A stretch of DNA of 19,174 nt from an uncultured Oscillospiraceae bacterium (GCA_900543395.1 UQQT01000044.1:1-19174), one strand, 5' to 3'. Shown: positions 6,381-14,342, numbered from the stretch's first letter. Notes: generated by a model from the sequence alone, not told the origin. Numbers and translations: made by a program.

Positions 6381-7754
6381 TTATAAATCTACCTTCGGAA
6401 GATTGTTAAGACTCTTCTCCAGAGCCTCGTCCGTAAGAACGGAGTCCTTCATAAGTCCGTCGTTGTACTGACCGTACGCGACCATATCGAAGTAGCCCGT
6501 GCCGGTAAGTCCGAACAGAATCGTTTTCTCTTCGCCCGATTCCCTGCACTTTAACGCCTCGTCGATTGCGGCTCTGATTGCATGACTGCTCTCGGGTGCG
6601 GGGAGAATTCCCTCTACGCGTGCAAACTGCTCCGCCGCGGCGAAAACCTCGGTCTGCTTTACGGTTGTCGCTCTCATATAGCCGTCGTGATAAAGCTGAG
6701 AGAGAATACTGCTCATACCGTGGTAACGGAGTCCTCCGGCGTGAATCGGAGAGGGCATGAAGCCGCTGCCGAGCGTGTACATTTTCGCAAGAGGGCAAAC
6801 CATACCCGTGTCGCAGAAATCGTAAGCGTACTTACCTCTCGTAAAGCTCGGGCATGACGCAGGCTCAACGGCTAAGAAGTCATAATCCGCTTCGCCTCTT
6901 AGCTTCTCACCCATGAACGGGGAGATAAGGCCGCCGAGGTTCGATCCGCCGCCGGCACAGCCGATGATAAGGTCGGGCTTTACGCCGTATTTGTCGAGAG
7001 CGGCTTTTGCTTCAAGTCCTATAATGCTCTGATGAAGAAGAACCTGATTCAAAACGGAGCCGAGAACGTATCTGTAGCCCTCGTGAGTAACGGCGGTTTC
7101 TACGGCTTCGGATATAGCGCATCCGAGCGAACCGGGAGTATCGGGGAAACGCTCTAAAATCTCTCTGCCGACCTTAGTCGTTTTCGAGGGAGACGGAGTT
7201 ACGTCCGCGCCGTACGTTCTCATAACCTCACGGCGGAACGGCTTCTGCTCATAGCTCGTCTTAACCATGTAAACCTTGCAGTCGAGTCCGAGATAAGCGC
7301 ACGCCATCGACAGTGCGGTACCCCACTGACCCGCTCCGGTCTCGGTGGTAACGCCCTTTAAGCCCTGCTGTTTTGCGTAATAAGCCTGTGCGATAGCGGA
7401 GTTGAGCTTATGCGAACCGGAAGTGTTGTTGCCTTCAAATTTAAAATAAATCTTCGCAGGCGTATCGAGAGCCTTTTCGAGATTGTACGCTCTTACTACG
7501 GGCGAGGGTCTGTATGTTTTATAATAATCAAGTATTGTCTGCGGAATTTCGAAATACGCGGTATCGTTATCAAGCTCCTGCTTTACAAGCTCGTCGCAGA
7601 AAACGCCGTCAAGCTCCTCGGCAGTCATTGGCTTTAACGTGCCGGGATTTAAAAGGGGCGCGGGCTTGTTCTTCATATCAGCGCGGACATTATACCACGC
7701 TTTCGGTACCTCATCTTCGGACAAATAGATTTTGTAAGGGATTTTTTCGCTCAT
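6381..7754 (-). CDS. trpB: Tryptophan synthase beta chain-like, TrpB2 type
   Basis: The 457-aa product is a fold-type II PLP enzyme. Its length, N-terminal extension and 'EGNNTSGSHKLNSA' block are typical of the longer TrpB2 subgroup rather than canonical TrpB of about 400 aa. K116 in 'GSHK' is the Schiff-base lysine, E138 in 'TETGAGQWG' the catalytic glutamate, and 'GCAGGGSN' (265-272) the phosphate-binding loop. It condenses indole with serine to give tryptophan. No trpA or other trp gene is adjacent. TrpB2 enzymes often act without TrpA, so a stand-alone or indole-salvage role is plausible. Expression is controlled by the T-box leader at 7788-8080, which reads tRNA-Trp. The SD before ATG is purine-rich (AAAGGAAAGGAAG). 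Confidence 0.95.
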   Translation of the reverse strand: MSEKIPYKIYLSEDEVPKAWYNVRADMKNKPAPLLNPGTLKPMTAEELDGVFCDELVKQELDNDTAYFEIPQTILDYYKTYRPSPVVRAYNLEKALDTPAKIYFKFEGNNTSGSHKLNSAIAQAYYAKQQGLKGVTTETGAGQWGTALSMACAYLGLDCKVYMVKTSYEQKPFRREVMRTYGADVTPSPSKTTKVGREILERFPDTPGSLGCAISEAVETAVTHEGYRYVLGSVLNQVLLHQSIIGLEAKAALDKYGVKPDLIIGCAGGGSNLGGLISPFMGEKLRGEADYDFLAVEPASCPSFTRGKYAYDFCDTGMVCPLAKMYTLGSGFMPSPIHAGGLRYHGMSSILSQLYHDGYMRATTVKQTEVFAAAEQFARVEGILPAPESSHAIRAAIDEALKCRESGEEKTILFGLTGTGYFDMVAYGQYNDGLMKDSVLTDEALEKSLNNLPKVDL

Positions 7755-7787
7755 TTTCTTTTCTTCCTTTCCTTTTGCGGGACCGAT

Positions 7788-8080
7788 AAAAAAAACTCCC
7801 GTCCCGCAGTTACATTTAATAACTGCCGGGACAGGAGATTAAGCTCCTGCGGTGCCACTCGGCTTGGCGGATATTCCGCCCGCTCTGCGTATGCTGTCAC
7901 ATACCGACCTTTTGTAACGGAGAGTCAGCTCCGTCTTGCCTACCGTCCGCAGATTAAAATGCGGATTTCCGCTCGCCCTCATAAGCCCATTCGCATATAC
8001 TCCGACCGCCCCGCTTCCACCGTCCGGGACTCTCTGAACGCCGAATGTAAATGTTACTCACTCTTATTCAACGGTTTATA
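7788..8080 (-). promoter_or_regulatory. T-box riboswitch leader, tryptophan-type, upstream of trpB
   Basis: Read on the minus strand. A Stem I start 'AGAGAGTCCCGGACGGTGG' (from about 8035) is followed by the specifier region 'GCGAATGGGCTTATGAGG', where UGG (7989-7987) fits the GAA-NNN specifier context for tryptophan. The conserved T-box 'GAGTGGCACCGC' (7860-7849) has bulge TGGC, which pairs with an acceptor end GCCA and so agrees with the G73 discriminator of bacterial tRNA-Trp. An antiterminator (AGGAG/CTCCT plus GCCG/CGGC) competes with a terminator (stem 7801-7832, eight U's from 7788-7795). Uncharged tRNA-Trp should permit readthrough into trpB. Confidence 0.93.
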
Positions 8081-8086
8081 TTTTGA

Positions 8087-8114
8087 ATTATACACACTTT
8101 TTTCATAATGTCAA
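8087..8114 (-). promoter_or_regulatory. Strong sigma-A promoter for T-box/trpB
   Basis: On the minus strand TTGACA (8114-8109), a 16-bp spacer, and TATAAT (8092-8087). Both hexamers are perfect. The predicted start near 8080 puts the whole T-box in the leader. Confidence 0.88.
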
Positions 8115-8152
8115 TAATCTTCGGAAAAAATTTTCTCATTGAATTTTTATTC

Positions 8153-8230
8153 GTATGCATTCTGTTAAAATTATATGAAATTATTGACTTTGCAAGTTAT
8201 TTTATTTATAATATCAATATTAATGCATAC
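8153..8230. repeat. Inverted repeat flanking the promoter of the LRR anchor gene
   Basis: GTATGCATT (8153-8161) and AATGCATAC (8222-8230) are a perfect 9-bp inverted pair separated by 60 bp, with the promoter at 8184-8212 between them. The right arm abuts the SD. It could be a two-site operator or a long-range hairpin, and chance cannot be excluded. Confidence 0.4.
8184..8212 (+). promoter_or_regulatory. Sigma-A promoter of the LRR membrane protein gene
   Basis: TTGACT (8184-8189), a 17-bp spacer and a perfect TATAAT (8207-8212). The predicted start is about 22 nt before ATG 8242, with SD GGAGTGAT in between. Confidence 0.85.
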
Positions 8231-8241
8231 GGAGTGATTTT

Positions 8242-9297
8242 ATGTCATCATCATCTAATATCAGAAAGCTGCTCGTTTTCTTATCGTGTCTTGCTTCTCT
8301 CGTTGTTTTATGCGCGGTTACGGCATTCGCGGAGGACTACGGTAACTTCAGATACATGAAGTCCGAGGACGAGTCTTACATAATCATCACCGGTTACAAT
8401 TCGGACTCCGAAACTCCCGAGACGATTGATATTCCCGACGCTATCGACAATATCCCCGTTACGACGATATCCGACGACGCGTTTAAGAATAACGAGGCTG
8501 TCGGCGACGTGATTTTCCCCGATTCCGTTACGGATATCGGCACGGCTGCGTTCGCAAACTGCGATAATATCAAATACGTTATTCTCGGCAAGGGCGTTAA
8601 GACTATCGGCGCGTCCGCGTTCTATGAGTGTACGAATCTTGAAAGCGTTTATATGTTCGACGAGGTTGAGACTGTCGGCGCAATCGCGTTCAAGGACTGT
8701 CCCGCGTTAAAGAGCGTCAGACTCGGCGAGAAGCTTAAAACAATCGACAGAGGCGCGTTCTTTAACTGCAATTCTCTTAAAAACATAACCCTTCCCGCGT
8801 CCGTTGCCGAGATCGGCGACCATGCATTCGGCGTATTCCAGGACGGAAACGTCGTTTCTCCCGAAAACGGATTCGCGCTCATTTCGTCCTCAGACATCGC
8901 AAAATCATACGCTGCCGAGGCTAAAATCAATATTAAAAACGCGGAAACCTGCGAGCATGACGGCGAATGGGCTGTCGTCAGAGTCGCTTCCGATTCCTAC
9001 ACGGGTTATGAATTCAGAACCTGCACAAAGTGCGGAATTCTCGAAATCAAAGAAAATCACGATATCCCCCCCGTCGACGACACCGGTGCGGCGGTAAGCA
9101 TCAGCGTGATATTCGTTTTGATTATCGCATTCGGTATACTTATGTTCTTCTATGTTAAGAAGTCACACAAAAGACGCGACAAGGCTATTGAGGAATATGC
9201 TAAGGAGCATCCCGAAGAAGCAAAAAAAGCGCGCGAAGCTGAACAGGCAAGAAAAGAAGCCGGAAAAGCTAAAAAAGCCGCAAAAAAGAATAAATAA
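8242..9297 (+). CDS. LRR (BspA-like) surface protein with C-terminal membrane anchor
   Basis: The 351-aa product has a signal peptide (about 1-30, cut likely after AFA). Five to six LRR_5 repeats follow (about 60-200), with 'IG.SAFYECTNLESV'-type units. Next comes a CEHDGEW...CTKC segment (C238, C261, C264) like the paired-cysteine units of the first gene in the window. A single membrane helix spans about 284-305. The C-terminal tail is about 45 residues, very rich in Lys/Ala/Glu, probably a charged cytoplasmic coil. The LRR domain would face outward. LRR_5 proteins of gut Firmicutes are usually assigned adhesion or binding roles; the ligand is unknown. It is monocistronic with its own promoter and terminator. 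Confidence 0.88.
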   Translation: MSSSSNIRKLLVFLSCLASLVVLCAVTAFAEDYGNFRYMKSEDESYIIITGYNSDSETPETIDIPDAIDNIPVTTISDDAFKNNEAVGDVIFPDSVTDIGTAAFANCDNIKYVILGKGVKTIGASAFYECTNLESVYMFDEVETVGAIAFKDCPALKSVRLGEKLKTIDRGAFFNCNSLKNITLPASVAEIGDHAFGVFQDGNVVSPENGFALISSSDIAKSYAAEAKINIKNAETCEHDGEWAVVRVASDSYTGYEFRTCTKCGILEIKENHDIPPVDDTGAAVSISVIFVLIIAFGILMFFYVKKSHKRRDKAIEEYAKEHPEEAKKAREAEQARKEAGKAKKAAKKNK

Positions 9298-9300
9298 TTC

Positions 9301-9343
9301 AAAATCGGAGGCCGATATAAAACATACGGCTTCCGATTTTTTT
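9301..9343 (+). terminator. Intrinsic terminator after the LRR anchor gene
   Basis: A 14-bp stem (AAAATCGGAGGCCG with CGGCTTCCGATTTT, one G-U pair), a 12-nt loop, and a T-run to 9343. Confidence 0.9.
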
Positions 9344-9346
9344 CAC

Positions 9347-9375
9347 TTGAATATAGTATTTTTATGTGCTAAAAT
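9347..9375 (+). promoter_or_regulatory. Promoter of the N-terminal dockerin gene
   Basis: TTGAAT (9347-9352), a 17-bp spacer and TAAAAT (9370-9375) preceded by TGC, which gives an extended -10. It begins just past the preceding terminator, so the gene is an independent unit. Confidence 0.75.
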
Positions 9376-9411
9376 AAAAATGCAAAAAAACATGAAAGGA
9401 ATTTTGTTGCC

Positions 9412-10275
9412 ATGAAAAAAATAACAGCAGTCATTCTCTCGTTTGTTATGCTCCTTGCGATGTGCGTTCCCGCATTCGCCGCGACGGGCGTTTCCGCAAG
9501 AGAGATAATGATGGGAGACCTTGATTCGAATAAAAAAGTCAACGCGGCAGACGCTCGTCTTGCTTTGAGAGTCGCTTCAAAGCTTGAAGAAAACAAGTAC
9601 GACCCGAACGCATACGACGCCGACGGAAACGGAAAACTCACCGCAGCCGACGCGAGAATCATATTAAGAGTCGCAGCAAAGCTTCAGAGCTTCGACACGG
9701 GCTTCGACGCCGACGGAGTTCCCAACGTTATCAAAGCTTTCAAAACAGGCGTTTTCGATATGGACGCGACGATGAAAGCCGAGGGTACCGAGATGGATAT
9801 GAAAGTTACGCTCGCTGAAAACGGCGTTTACATGGATATCGGCGATTTCCTCGAACTCGGAACTATCACGGGCGTTCTTGTTATTGATAAAAATTACTAC
9901 GCAGTCGGCAAATTAAGCGACGGTACGCGCACCGCGCTCATGATTCCCGAGAATATGATAAAGGACATGGGCGAGGATATGGACATAGCCGGTATGGTTT
10001 CGGAGATGTCCGAGCTGTTTAAAGCCGATTTCGACACCGTAAGCGAGGCTAAAACCCCCGACGGCAAGGATGCAATATGTTATTCGAAAACCGGGGAAAA
10101 CGGACTTTACTCCGCATACTATGTAGATTATACCGGCAAGCTTCTCGTTTTTGAGGGCGGAACAATAAACGCCGACGGTACTAAGATCACGATAGATACC
10201 GTTATCACATTCAATTCATTCTCGGGAACGATCGACAGATCAATATTCGATATCAACAGCTACGTCGTAATGTAA
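9412..10275 (+). CDS. Secreted protein: N-terminal dockerin plus LolA/LppX-like domain
   Basis: The 287-aa product has a signal peptide (about 1-24, MKKITAVILSFVMLLAM... AFA). A type I dockerin occupies about 33-93, with two complete calcium loops (GDLDSNKKVNAADAR; YDADGNGKLTAADAR). A beta-rich domain of about 180 residues follows (about 108-287). Dockerins usually sit at the C-terminus, so the N-terminal position is uncommon. The beta domain has the rhythm of LolA/LppX/LprG-like proteins that hold lipophilic molecules in a half-barrel, and it resembles the extracytoplasmic half of the protein at 17597-18811 (shared KNYY and terminal 'D.NSY'-like blocks). The fold call is inference. The SD (AAAGGAA) lies 11 nt before ATG. 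A terminator follows directly. Confidence 0.85.
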   Translation: MKKITAVILSFVMLLAMCVPAFAATGVSAREIMMGDLDSNKKVNAADARLALRVASKLEENKYDPNAYDADGNGKLTAADARIILRVAAKLQSFDTGFDADGVPNVIKAFKTGVFDMDATMKAEGTEMDMKVTLAENGVYMDIGDFLELGTITGVLVIDKNYYAVGKLSDGTRTALMIPENMIKDMGEDMDIAGMVSEMSELFKADFDTVSEAKTPDGKDAICYSKTGENGLYSAYYVDYTGKLLVFEGGTINADGTKITIDTVITFNSFSGTIDRSIFDINSYVVM

Positions 10276-10295
10276 ATCAAATCAATACAATATAC

Positions 10296-10335
10296 GGCTC
10301 CGACAGGTTCGAAAAACTTGCCGGAGCCTATTTTT
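10296..10335 (+). terminator. Intrinsic terminator after the dockerin/LolA-like gene
   Basis: A 7-bp perfect base (GGCTCCG with CGGAGCC), extended by an imperfect upper stem, is followed by TATTTTT. It lies between two convergent genes. Confidence 0.82.
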
Positions 10336-10336
10336 G

Positions 10337-11245
10337 TCAGAATACGGTTTCTATTAATTTATATGCCCCTGTCGGAGAGTATGTAAATGAATCCATGTGC
10401 TCCCCGTCGAAGAAATACCGCGTATCGGTATTCGTATTATCGCCCGAAAAGCAATCGACGATTATAAGCTTGACTTTCATTTTTTCGGGTATAATGCTCT
10501 TTATAAACACGCCCGCGCTCATTCCCTCGGCAACCCCCGGCGTTTTCTCCGCAAGCCCCGCGAAATTCGGCGTAAGCTCGACGAATATTCCATAGTCCTC
10601 GACAGAACGGATTATTCCCGGCACGGTCTCGCCCACGGTAAAAAGCGACGCGTTTTCGCTCCACGTACCGAGCAGTTCTTTATGTGTAAGCGAAACTCTG
10701 CCGAAAGAATCAATCGACTTAACAACGGCTTTGATGACCTGATTTACTTTTAATCTTACGTCCGGGTGAGGAATCCGCGATACGGATATCCCGTCAATCG
10801 GAAGCAGAGCGGAAATTCCGCATCCTATATCGCAGAACGCGCCGAACGGCTCCAAATGCGTGACCTTAGCCTCGATAACGTCGCCGGGACGAAGATTGTT
10901 TATGTATTTTTCACGGCATTCATCCTGAGCAAGCCGACGGCTCAACAGCGCGTAACGCCCGTTTTCGGATTCTTCTTTAATATCGACAACCTTAAAACAT
11001 ACGATTTTATTGACTCTCGAAATTATGGCAATATCGCGTGCCGTCCCCTCGCGGATTCCCTCGGCGCATTCTTCACGCGGGATAATTCCGCGCATGCAAC
11101 CCAAATCGACGTGCAGATTGTGTTCGGAATCGCACAGGATAACGCGCGAGGACAGAATTTTCGAATTCAGCATGGCGTCCCTAACCGCCCCCGCAGTATA
11201 ACATGACGGTCTGCCGTTTAGTCCCTCGGGCTTATAAATACTCAT
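10337..11245 (-). CDS. S1-domain RNA-binding protein (ribosomal protein S1 homolog-like)
   Basis: The 302-aa product is predicted to carry three S1-like OB-fold modules: about 31-103 (divergent), 119-189 ('LRPGDVIEAKVTHLEPFGAFCDIG', the most typical) and 203-264 ('VGETVPGIIRSVEDYGIFVEL'). Such short S1-repeat proteins of Clostridia probably bind mRNA or assist translation; they are smaller than full-length ribosomal S1. The start was set at ATG 11245 rather than at the upstream in-frame ATG at 11332, because AGGGAG (11258-11253) lies 7 nt before it. The upstream 29 codons are non-family sequence overlapping the divergent promoter. The Cys-rich C-terminal tail is unassigned. Confidence 0.87.
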   Translation of the reverse strand: MSIYKPEGLNGRPSCYTAGAVRDAMLNSKILSSRVILCDSEHNLHVDLGCMRGIIPREECAEGIREGTARDIAIISRVNKIVCFKVVDIKEESENGRYALLSRRLAQDECREKYINNLRPGDVIEAKVTHLEPFGAFCDIGCGISALLPIDGISVSRIPHPDVRLKVNQVIKAVVKSIDSFGRVSLTHKELLGTWSENASLFTVGETVPGIIRSVEDYGIFVELTPNFAGLAEKTPGVAEGMSAGVFIKSIIPEKMKVKLIIVDCFSGDNTNTDTRYFFDGEHMDSFTYSPTGAYKLIETVF

Positions 11246-11327
11246 ATATAAACTCCCTTTCTTGATAACCTTAAACCTCGTAATTAATGTATATGTGTTT
11301 CTTTCATAACATATCACAATAAGGGGC

Positions 11328-11356
11328 TTCACTTACGAAACGAATTGTGTTAAAAT
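11328..11356 (+). promoter_or_regulatory. Promoter of the DUF951 gene
   Basis: TTCACT (11328-11333), a 17-bp spacer and TAAAAT (11351-11356) preceded by TGT, which gives an extended -10. SD GGGGTGAT and ATG 11373 follow closely, so the leader is very short. Confidence 0.65.
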
Positions 11357-11372
11357 TAAAAGGGGTGATATA

Positions 11373-11552
11373 ATGGACGTGCACGTAGGAGATATTTTGG
11401 AAATGAAAAAACCGCACCCGTGCGGCTGTAAGGAATTCCTGCTGCTGAGAGTTGGAATGGATTTTAAAATAAAATGCCGAAGCTGCGGACATGAAATCAT
11501 GCTCCCCAGATCCAAAGCGGAGAAAAATATAAAGAAAATAACGAAAAAATAA
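11373..11552 (+). CDS. DUF951 family small zinc-ribbon-like protein
   Basis: The 59-aa product has the DUF951 signature: 'VGDILEMKKPHPCG' at the N-terminus, 'LRVGMDFKIKC' in the middle, then 'CGHEIMLPRSKAEK' and a lysine-rich end. Cysteines C17, C19, C35 and C38 suggest a small metal-binding knuckle. The family is nearly universal in Firmicutes and of unknown function, probably nucleic-acid or ribosome associated given its size and charge. ATG 11373 follows GGGGTGAT. The gene is divergent from the S1-domain gene and has its own promoter and terminator. Confidence 0.93.
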   Translation: MDVHVGDILEMKKPHPCGCKEFLLLRVGMDFKIKCRSCGHEIMLPRSKAEKNIKKITKK

Positions 11553-11579
11553 GTATGAAATTTTCCTTTAAAAATAATT

Positions 11580-11617
11580 GTACCGCAAACCGAAATTAAC
11601 CGGTTTACGGTACTTTT
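11580..11617. terminator. Intrinsic terminator after the DUF951 gene (possibly shared)
   Basis: A 13-bp stem (GTACCGCAAACCG with CGGTTTACGGTAC, one mismatch) is followed by TTTTATT on the + strand. The minus strand has an AATTATTTTT tail, so it may also end the convergent oxidoreductase transcript. Confidence 0.8.
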
Positions 11618-11634
11618 ATTCTTATATTTTATAA

Positions 11635-12816
11635 TCAGAACGTCGAACTCATATCCGACTGAACCTGCTCGACAACCGTCTTTTTATACGTTGAATTCTT
11701 GATTTTTTCCTGCAATTTCTCGTAGTAAAGATCTTCGTCGAACGGAATTTCGACTGTTTTGTCAAGCCATGACGACAAAAATGCCGCGTTGGAAATGGTA
11801 AGTCCGTTTATGCCCTCTCTGCCGTCGGCGATAAGTGGTTCTCCCCTTAAAAGATGAGCCGCGAACGCGTTGACAACGCCGACGTGCTGTTCGTTTTCAC
11901 CGTCGGTTTCAACGTCCTTCCATTCGCATTTAATATTCGCAAATCCTTCGGGGCAATTCTTTAAATTATCGCTGATATTTTCTGCAAGCTCACACATTTT
12001 AATGGTGAAAGCATTTTTTTCGCCGTCGTGCTCGCATACGATTTTCGCTCTGTCGAGCGTTATTTCGAGTCTGTTCGTTCCTGGGTAATCACCCGTCGTG
12101 GTGATGAATGTGCCCGTCGCGCCGTTGGGGTACTCGGCGTAAATCGTTACGTCGTCCTCAACTTCTATATCGTGCCATTTCCCCTCGTGACATATCGCCT
12201 TAATCCTACAGGGCATACCGCAGAGCCACTGCCATAAATCAAGCTGGTGCGGACACTGATTGAGCATAACGCCTCCGCCCTCGCCCGCCCATGTGGCGCG
12301 CCATCCGCCCGAATTGTAATACGCCTGCGTACGGTACCAGTCGGTAATAATCCAGCTTACGCGCTTCATTTCACCGTATTCGCCGGATGAAATAAGCTCT
12401 TTAATTTTTCTGTAAACGCAGTTTGTACGCTGATTGAACATTATCGCGTATGTAAGCTCGGGGTGCTTGTCAGCTTCTTTAATAAGCTCGCGTACCTGCT
12501 TTGTGTAAACGCCCGCGGGTTTCTCGCTCATAACGTGAAGTCCCGAATTGAGAGCCTTAATCGCAATCGGCGGATGCGAATAGTGCGGAGTCGCGATAAG
12601 AACCGCCTCGCACAGTCCGCTTTCGATAAGCGAAGAAGCGTCGCTGAAGCAGACGACGGACGGAATCTGCTCTTTTGCATATTCGAGTCTTGCGGGATTG
12701 ATATCGGCAACACAGGTTATCTCGACCTCGGGAAGCTTTGAGTCGGTATAATTCTTTATATGACTGCTTCCCATGTTTCCTACTCCGATAATTCCGAGTT
12801 TAATTTTATCAGGCAT
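11635..12816 (-). CDS. Gfo/Idh/MocA family NAD(P)-dependent oxidoreductase
   Basis: The 393-aa product has an N-terminal Rossmann domain with GIIGVGNMGSSH (8-19), the catalytic 'EKP' lysine K99 in 'MSEKPAG', and a C-terminal alpha/beta domain with 'GGGVMLNQCPHQLDLWQWL' (180-198), whose Asp and His are typical of this superfamily. These enzymes oxidise or reduce sugars, inositols or sugar acids; the substrate is not readable. ATG 12816 was chosen because GGAGG (12828-12824) lies 7 nt before it. An in-frame ATG 24 bp upstream is part of the leader. It has its own perfect promoter and no sugar-transport neighbours. Confidence 0.94.
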   Translation of the reverse strand: MPDKIKLGIIGVGNMGSSHIKNYTDSKLPEVEITCVADINPARLEYAKEQIPSVVCFSDASSLIESGLCEAVLIATPHYSHPPIAIKALNSGLHVMSEKPAGVYTKQVRELIKEADKHPELTYAIMFNQRTNCVYRKIKELISSGEYGEMKRVSWIITDWYRTQAYYNSGGWRATWAGEGGGVMLNQCPHQLDLWQWLCGMPCRIKAICHEGKWHDIEVEDDVTIYAEYPNGATGTFITTTGDYPGTNRLEITLDRAKIVCEHDGEKNAFTIKMCELAENISDNLKNCPEGFANIKCEWKDVETDGENEQHVGVVNAFAAHLLRGEPLIADGREGINGLTISNAAFLSSWLDKTVEIPFDEDLYYEKLQEKIKNSTYKKTVVEQVQSDMSSTF

Positions 12817-12852
12817 CGGTAAACCTCCAATATAATACATTATTAATTAATA

Positions 12853-12881
12853 ATTATAAAAGCAATAAATCAATTTGTCAA
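12853..12881 (-). promoter_or_regulatory. Consensus sigma-A promoter of the Gfo/Idh/MocA gene
   Basis: On the minus strand TTGACA (12881-12876), exactly 17 bp, then TATAAT (12858-12853). Both hexamers and the spacing are ideal, so strong constitutive initiation is expected unless it is repressed. Confidence 0.92.
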
Positions 12882-12909
12882 CAAACAATAATCCGACAGA
12901 CAGATTTTT

Positions 12910-12937
12910 GTTTGCAGCAGTCAGCGGGCAGTGATTA
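12910..12937 (+). repeat. Degenerate heptamer tandem repeat, array 1
   Basis: Four consecutive 7-mers (GTTTGCA, GCAGTCA, GCGGGCA, GTGATTA) fit a loose GNNGTCA pattern in the gap between the PqqD-like gene and the oxidoreductase promoter. A related array is at 17458-17479. Confidence 0.45.
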
Positions 12938-12946
12938 GAAAAAAAT

Positions 12947-13225
12947 TTATACCTTATAAATTATTTTTTTCCTCTCCATATCGTCGATACATTCCTTGAC
13001 GTCACGTTCGACGTCCTGTCTGTCTGCGTCGTATTCTTTCAATATCGCGTTCACTGCGTCATCTGTTTCCTTCCCCTCGGCGATACAGTCGTAAATAATT
13101 CTCGATGTGGGATTGAGCGCGTAAATGCCGTTAAAGCCCTCTATCTCCTTAATCGGAACGAGGACGCTCTCACCCATTATATCCCTTAACGCAATCGAAT
13201 CGGAAATTTTATATTTACTCATCAT
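12947..13225 (-). CDS. PqqD-like peptide-binding protein (RRE-type)
   Basis: The 92-aa product matches the small winged-helix PqqD family. Typical are the 'GESVLVPI..IEGFNGIYALNPTSRIIYDCI' core (about 18-48) and an acidic helical C-terminus. PqqD-type domains bind the leader of a ribosomal precursor peptide and present it to a radical SAM enzyme. Here the gene overlaps the end of the radical SAM gene by 8-11 bp (tandem ATGs at 13225 and 13222), so the two are translationally coupled. GGCGG about 6 nt upstream may act as SD. A radical SAM partner is directly visible; its peptide substrate is not. Confidence 0.87.
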   Translation of the reverse strand: MMSKYKISDSIALRDIMGESVLVPIKEIEGFNGIYALNPTSRIIYDCIAEGKETDDAVNAILKEYDADRQDVERDVKECIDDMERKKIIYKV

Positions 13226-14342
13226 CCTTTACCGCCTGTCTTAAATAATTTATATTTTCATGATAAAATGACCGCGTTCTTCTGCACTGATATTCGGGAA
13301 CAGCATCAAACCGTCCCGTCTCCGCCCTGCACGAAGCCGCGCACACGGAGCATATCGGCTTATATTTACATACCGAACACTCTGCGGGCAGGCGGATTTC
13401 CGCGATTTTTCCGCCTAATTTATTCCACGCCTCGATAAAAGAAGAATCCAGTAAATCCTCGTACGGCTCGTTCATCATTCCGCACGGCGAGAGCTTACCG
13501 TCGTACGTTATCCAGTACGAAGCCGTACCGGCACGGCACATTATTTTCTCTCCGCTCTCGTCCGAGCAGCCCGATATAAGACCGCCCTCAACGCGAGCAA
13601 GCGAGCCGACAGCTTCGGCTCTGATTCTGTAATGCTCCCTGTCGTAAACGAGCCTCTCACACTCGGCGGCAATCACGCCGGACATTTCGGGAGTCATTCT
13701 GTCGCCATCCGAAAATTCACGCCCCGAACGCGCAGGCGGGAACATGTAGCTTGCGCCCTCTATGAACAGATCCCGATTCCGGGCAAATTCATACACCTTT
13801 TGAATATCGCATGCGTTCTGCGGATTAATGCTCATATTAAGCTTGACCGCAATCCCCGCATCCAAAAGCATATCGACTCCTGCGTACGCTTTTTCATAAG
13901 CAGAAGAAACGCCCGTGACCTTTTCGTACGTTTCACAGCTTGCGCCGTAGAGAGTGACGTTGACCCTCGCAGGCGGATACTCTTTAAATAAATTTATAAT
14001 ATCACGATTTATCAGCGTGCCGTTCGTGTTTACGCACACCGAAATTCCGAGTTCTTTCGCTTTAATATAAATATCCCGAAAATCCGTGCGGATAAGCGGT
14101 TCCCCGCCCGTTATCAGCAGAAGAAGCGTCCCCGCCTTTTGCAGTTCGTTTAATATGCCGAATATTTTATCCCTCGGCATTTCGCGTTTTTTCGCTTCTG
14201 TGCAGTCCGATGTATGAATGTAGCACATACGGCAGTTTAAATTGCACCTCGGAGTGATTTCGAGCGTTCCGGACAACGGAGTTCGGTTTTTTGAGGCGAG
14301 CGCAAAGAGATGTCTTAAATACGGAGGTTCCGTGCTTTTCAT
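13215..14342 (-). CDS. Radical SAM/SPASM domain peptide-modifying enzyme
   Basis: The 375-aa product has the radical SAM cluster motif CNLNCRMC (C33, C37, C40), the SAM-binding 'TGGEP' (78-82), and a C-terminal SPASM region with many cysteines (C269, C287, C322, C325, C331, C334, C338, C353) for auxiliary Fe-S clusters. SPASM enzymes beside PqqD proteins typically install bonds in ribosomal peptides or mature enzyme side chains. The start overlaps the upstream HprK-like gene by 4 bp (ATGA), the classic coupled-operon arrangement. The exact modification cannot be predicted. An anaerobic sulfatase maturase-like role is less likely given the PqqD partner and the absence of a sulfatase. Confidence 0.93.
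   Translation of the reverse strand: MKSTEPPYLRHLFALASKNRTPLSGTLEITPRCNLNCRMCYIHTSDCTEAKKREMPRDKIFGILNELQKAGTLLLLITGGEPLIRTDFRDIYIKAKELGISVCVNTNGTLINRDIINLFKEYPPARVNVTLYGASCETYEKVTGVSSAYEKAYAGVDMLLDAGIAVKLNMSINPQNACDIQKVYEFARNRDLFIEGASYMFPPARSGREFSDGDRMTPEMSGVIAAECERLVYDREHYRIRAEAVGSLARVEGGLISGCSDESGEKIMCRAGTASYWITYDGKLSPCGMMNEPYEDLLDSSFIEAWNKLGGKIAEIRLPAECSVCKYKPICSVCAASCRAETGRFDAVPEYQCRRTRSFYHENINYLRQAVKDDE

Noticed and set aside
1..10275. A cellulosome gene cluster
   Set aside because: Two dockerins are present, but no cohesin, scaffoldin, glycoside hydrolase or carbohydrate-binding module is visible in the window.
11246..11332. Upstream ATG for the S1-domain protein
   Set aside because: The extra 29 residues are unlike the family and overlap the divergent promoter, while a good SD precedes ATG 11245.
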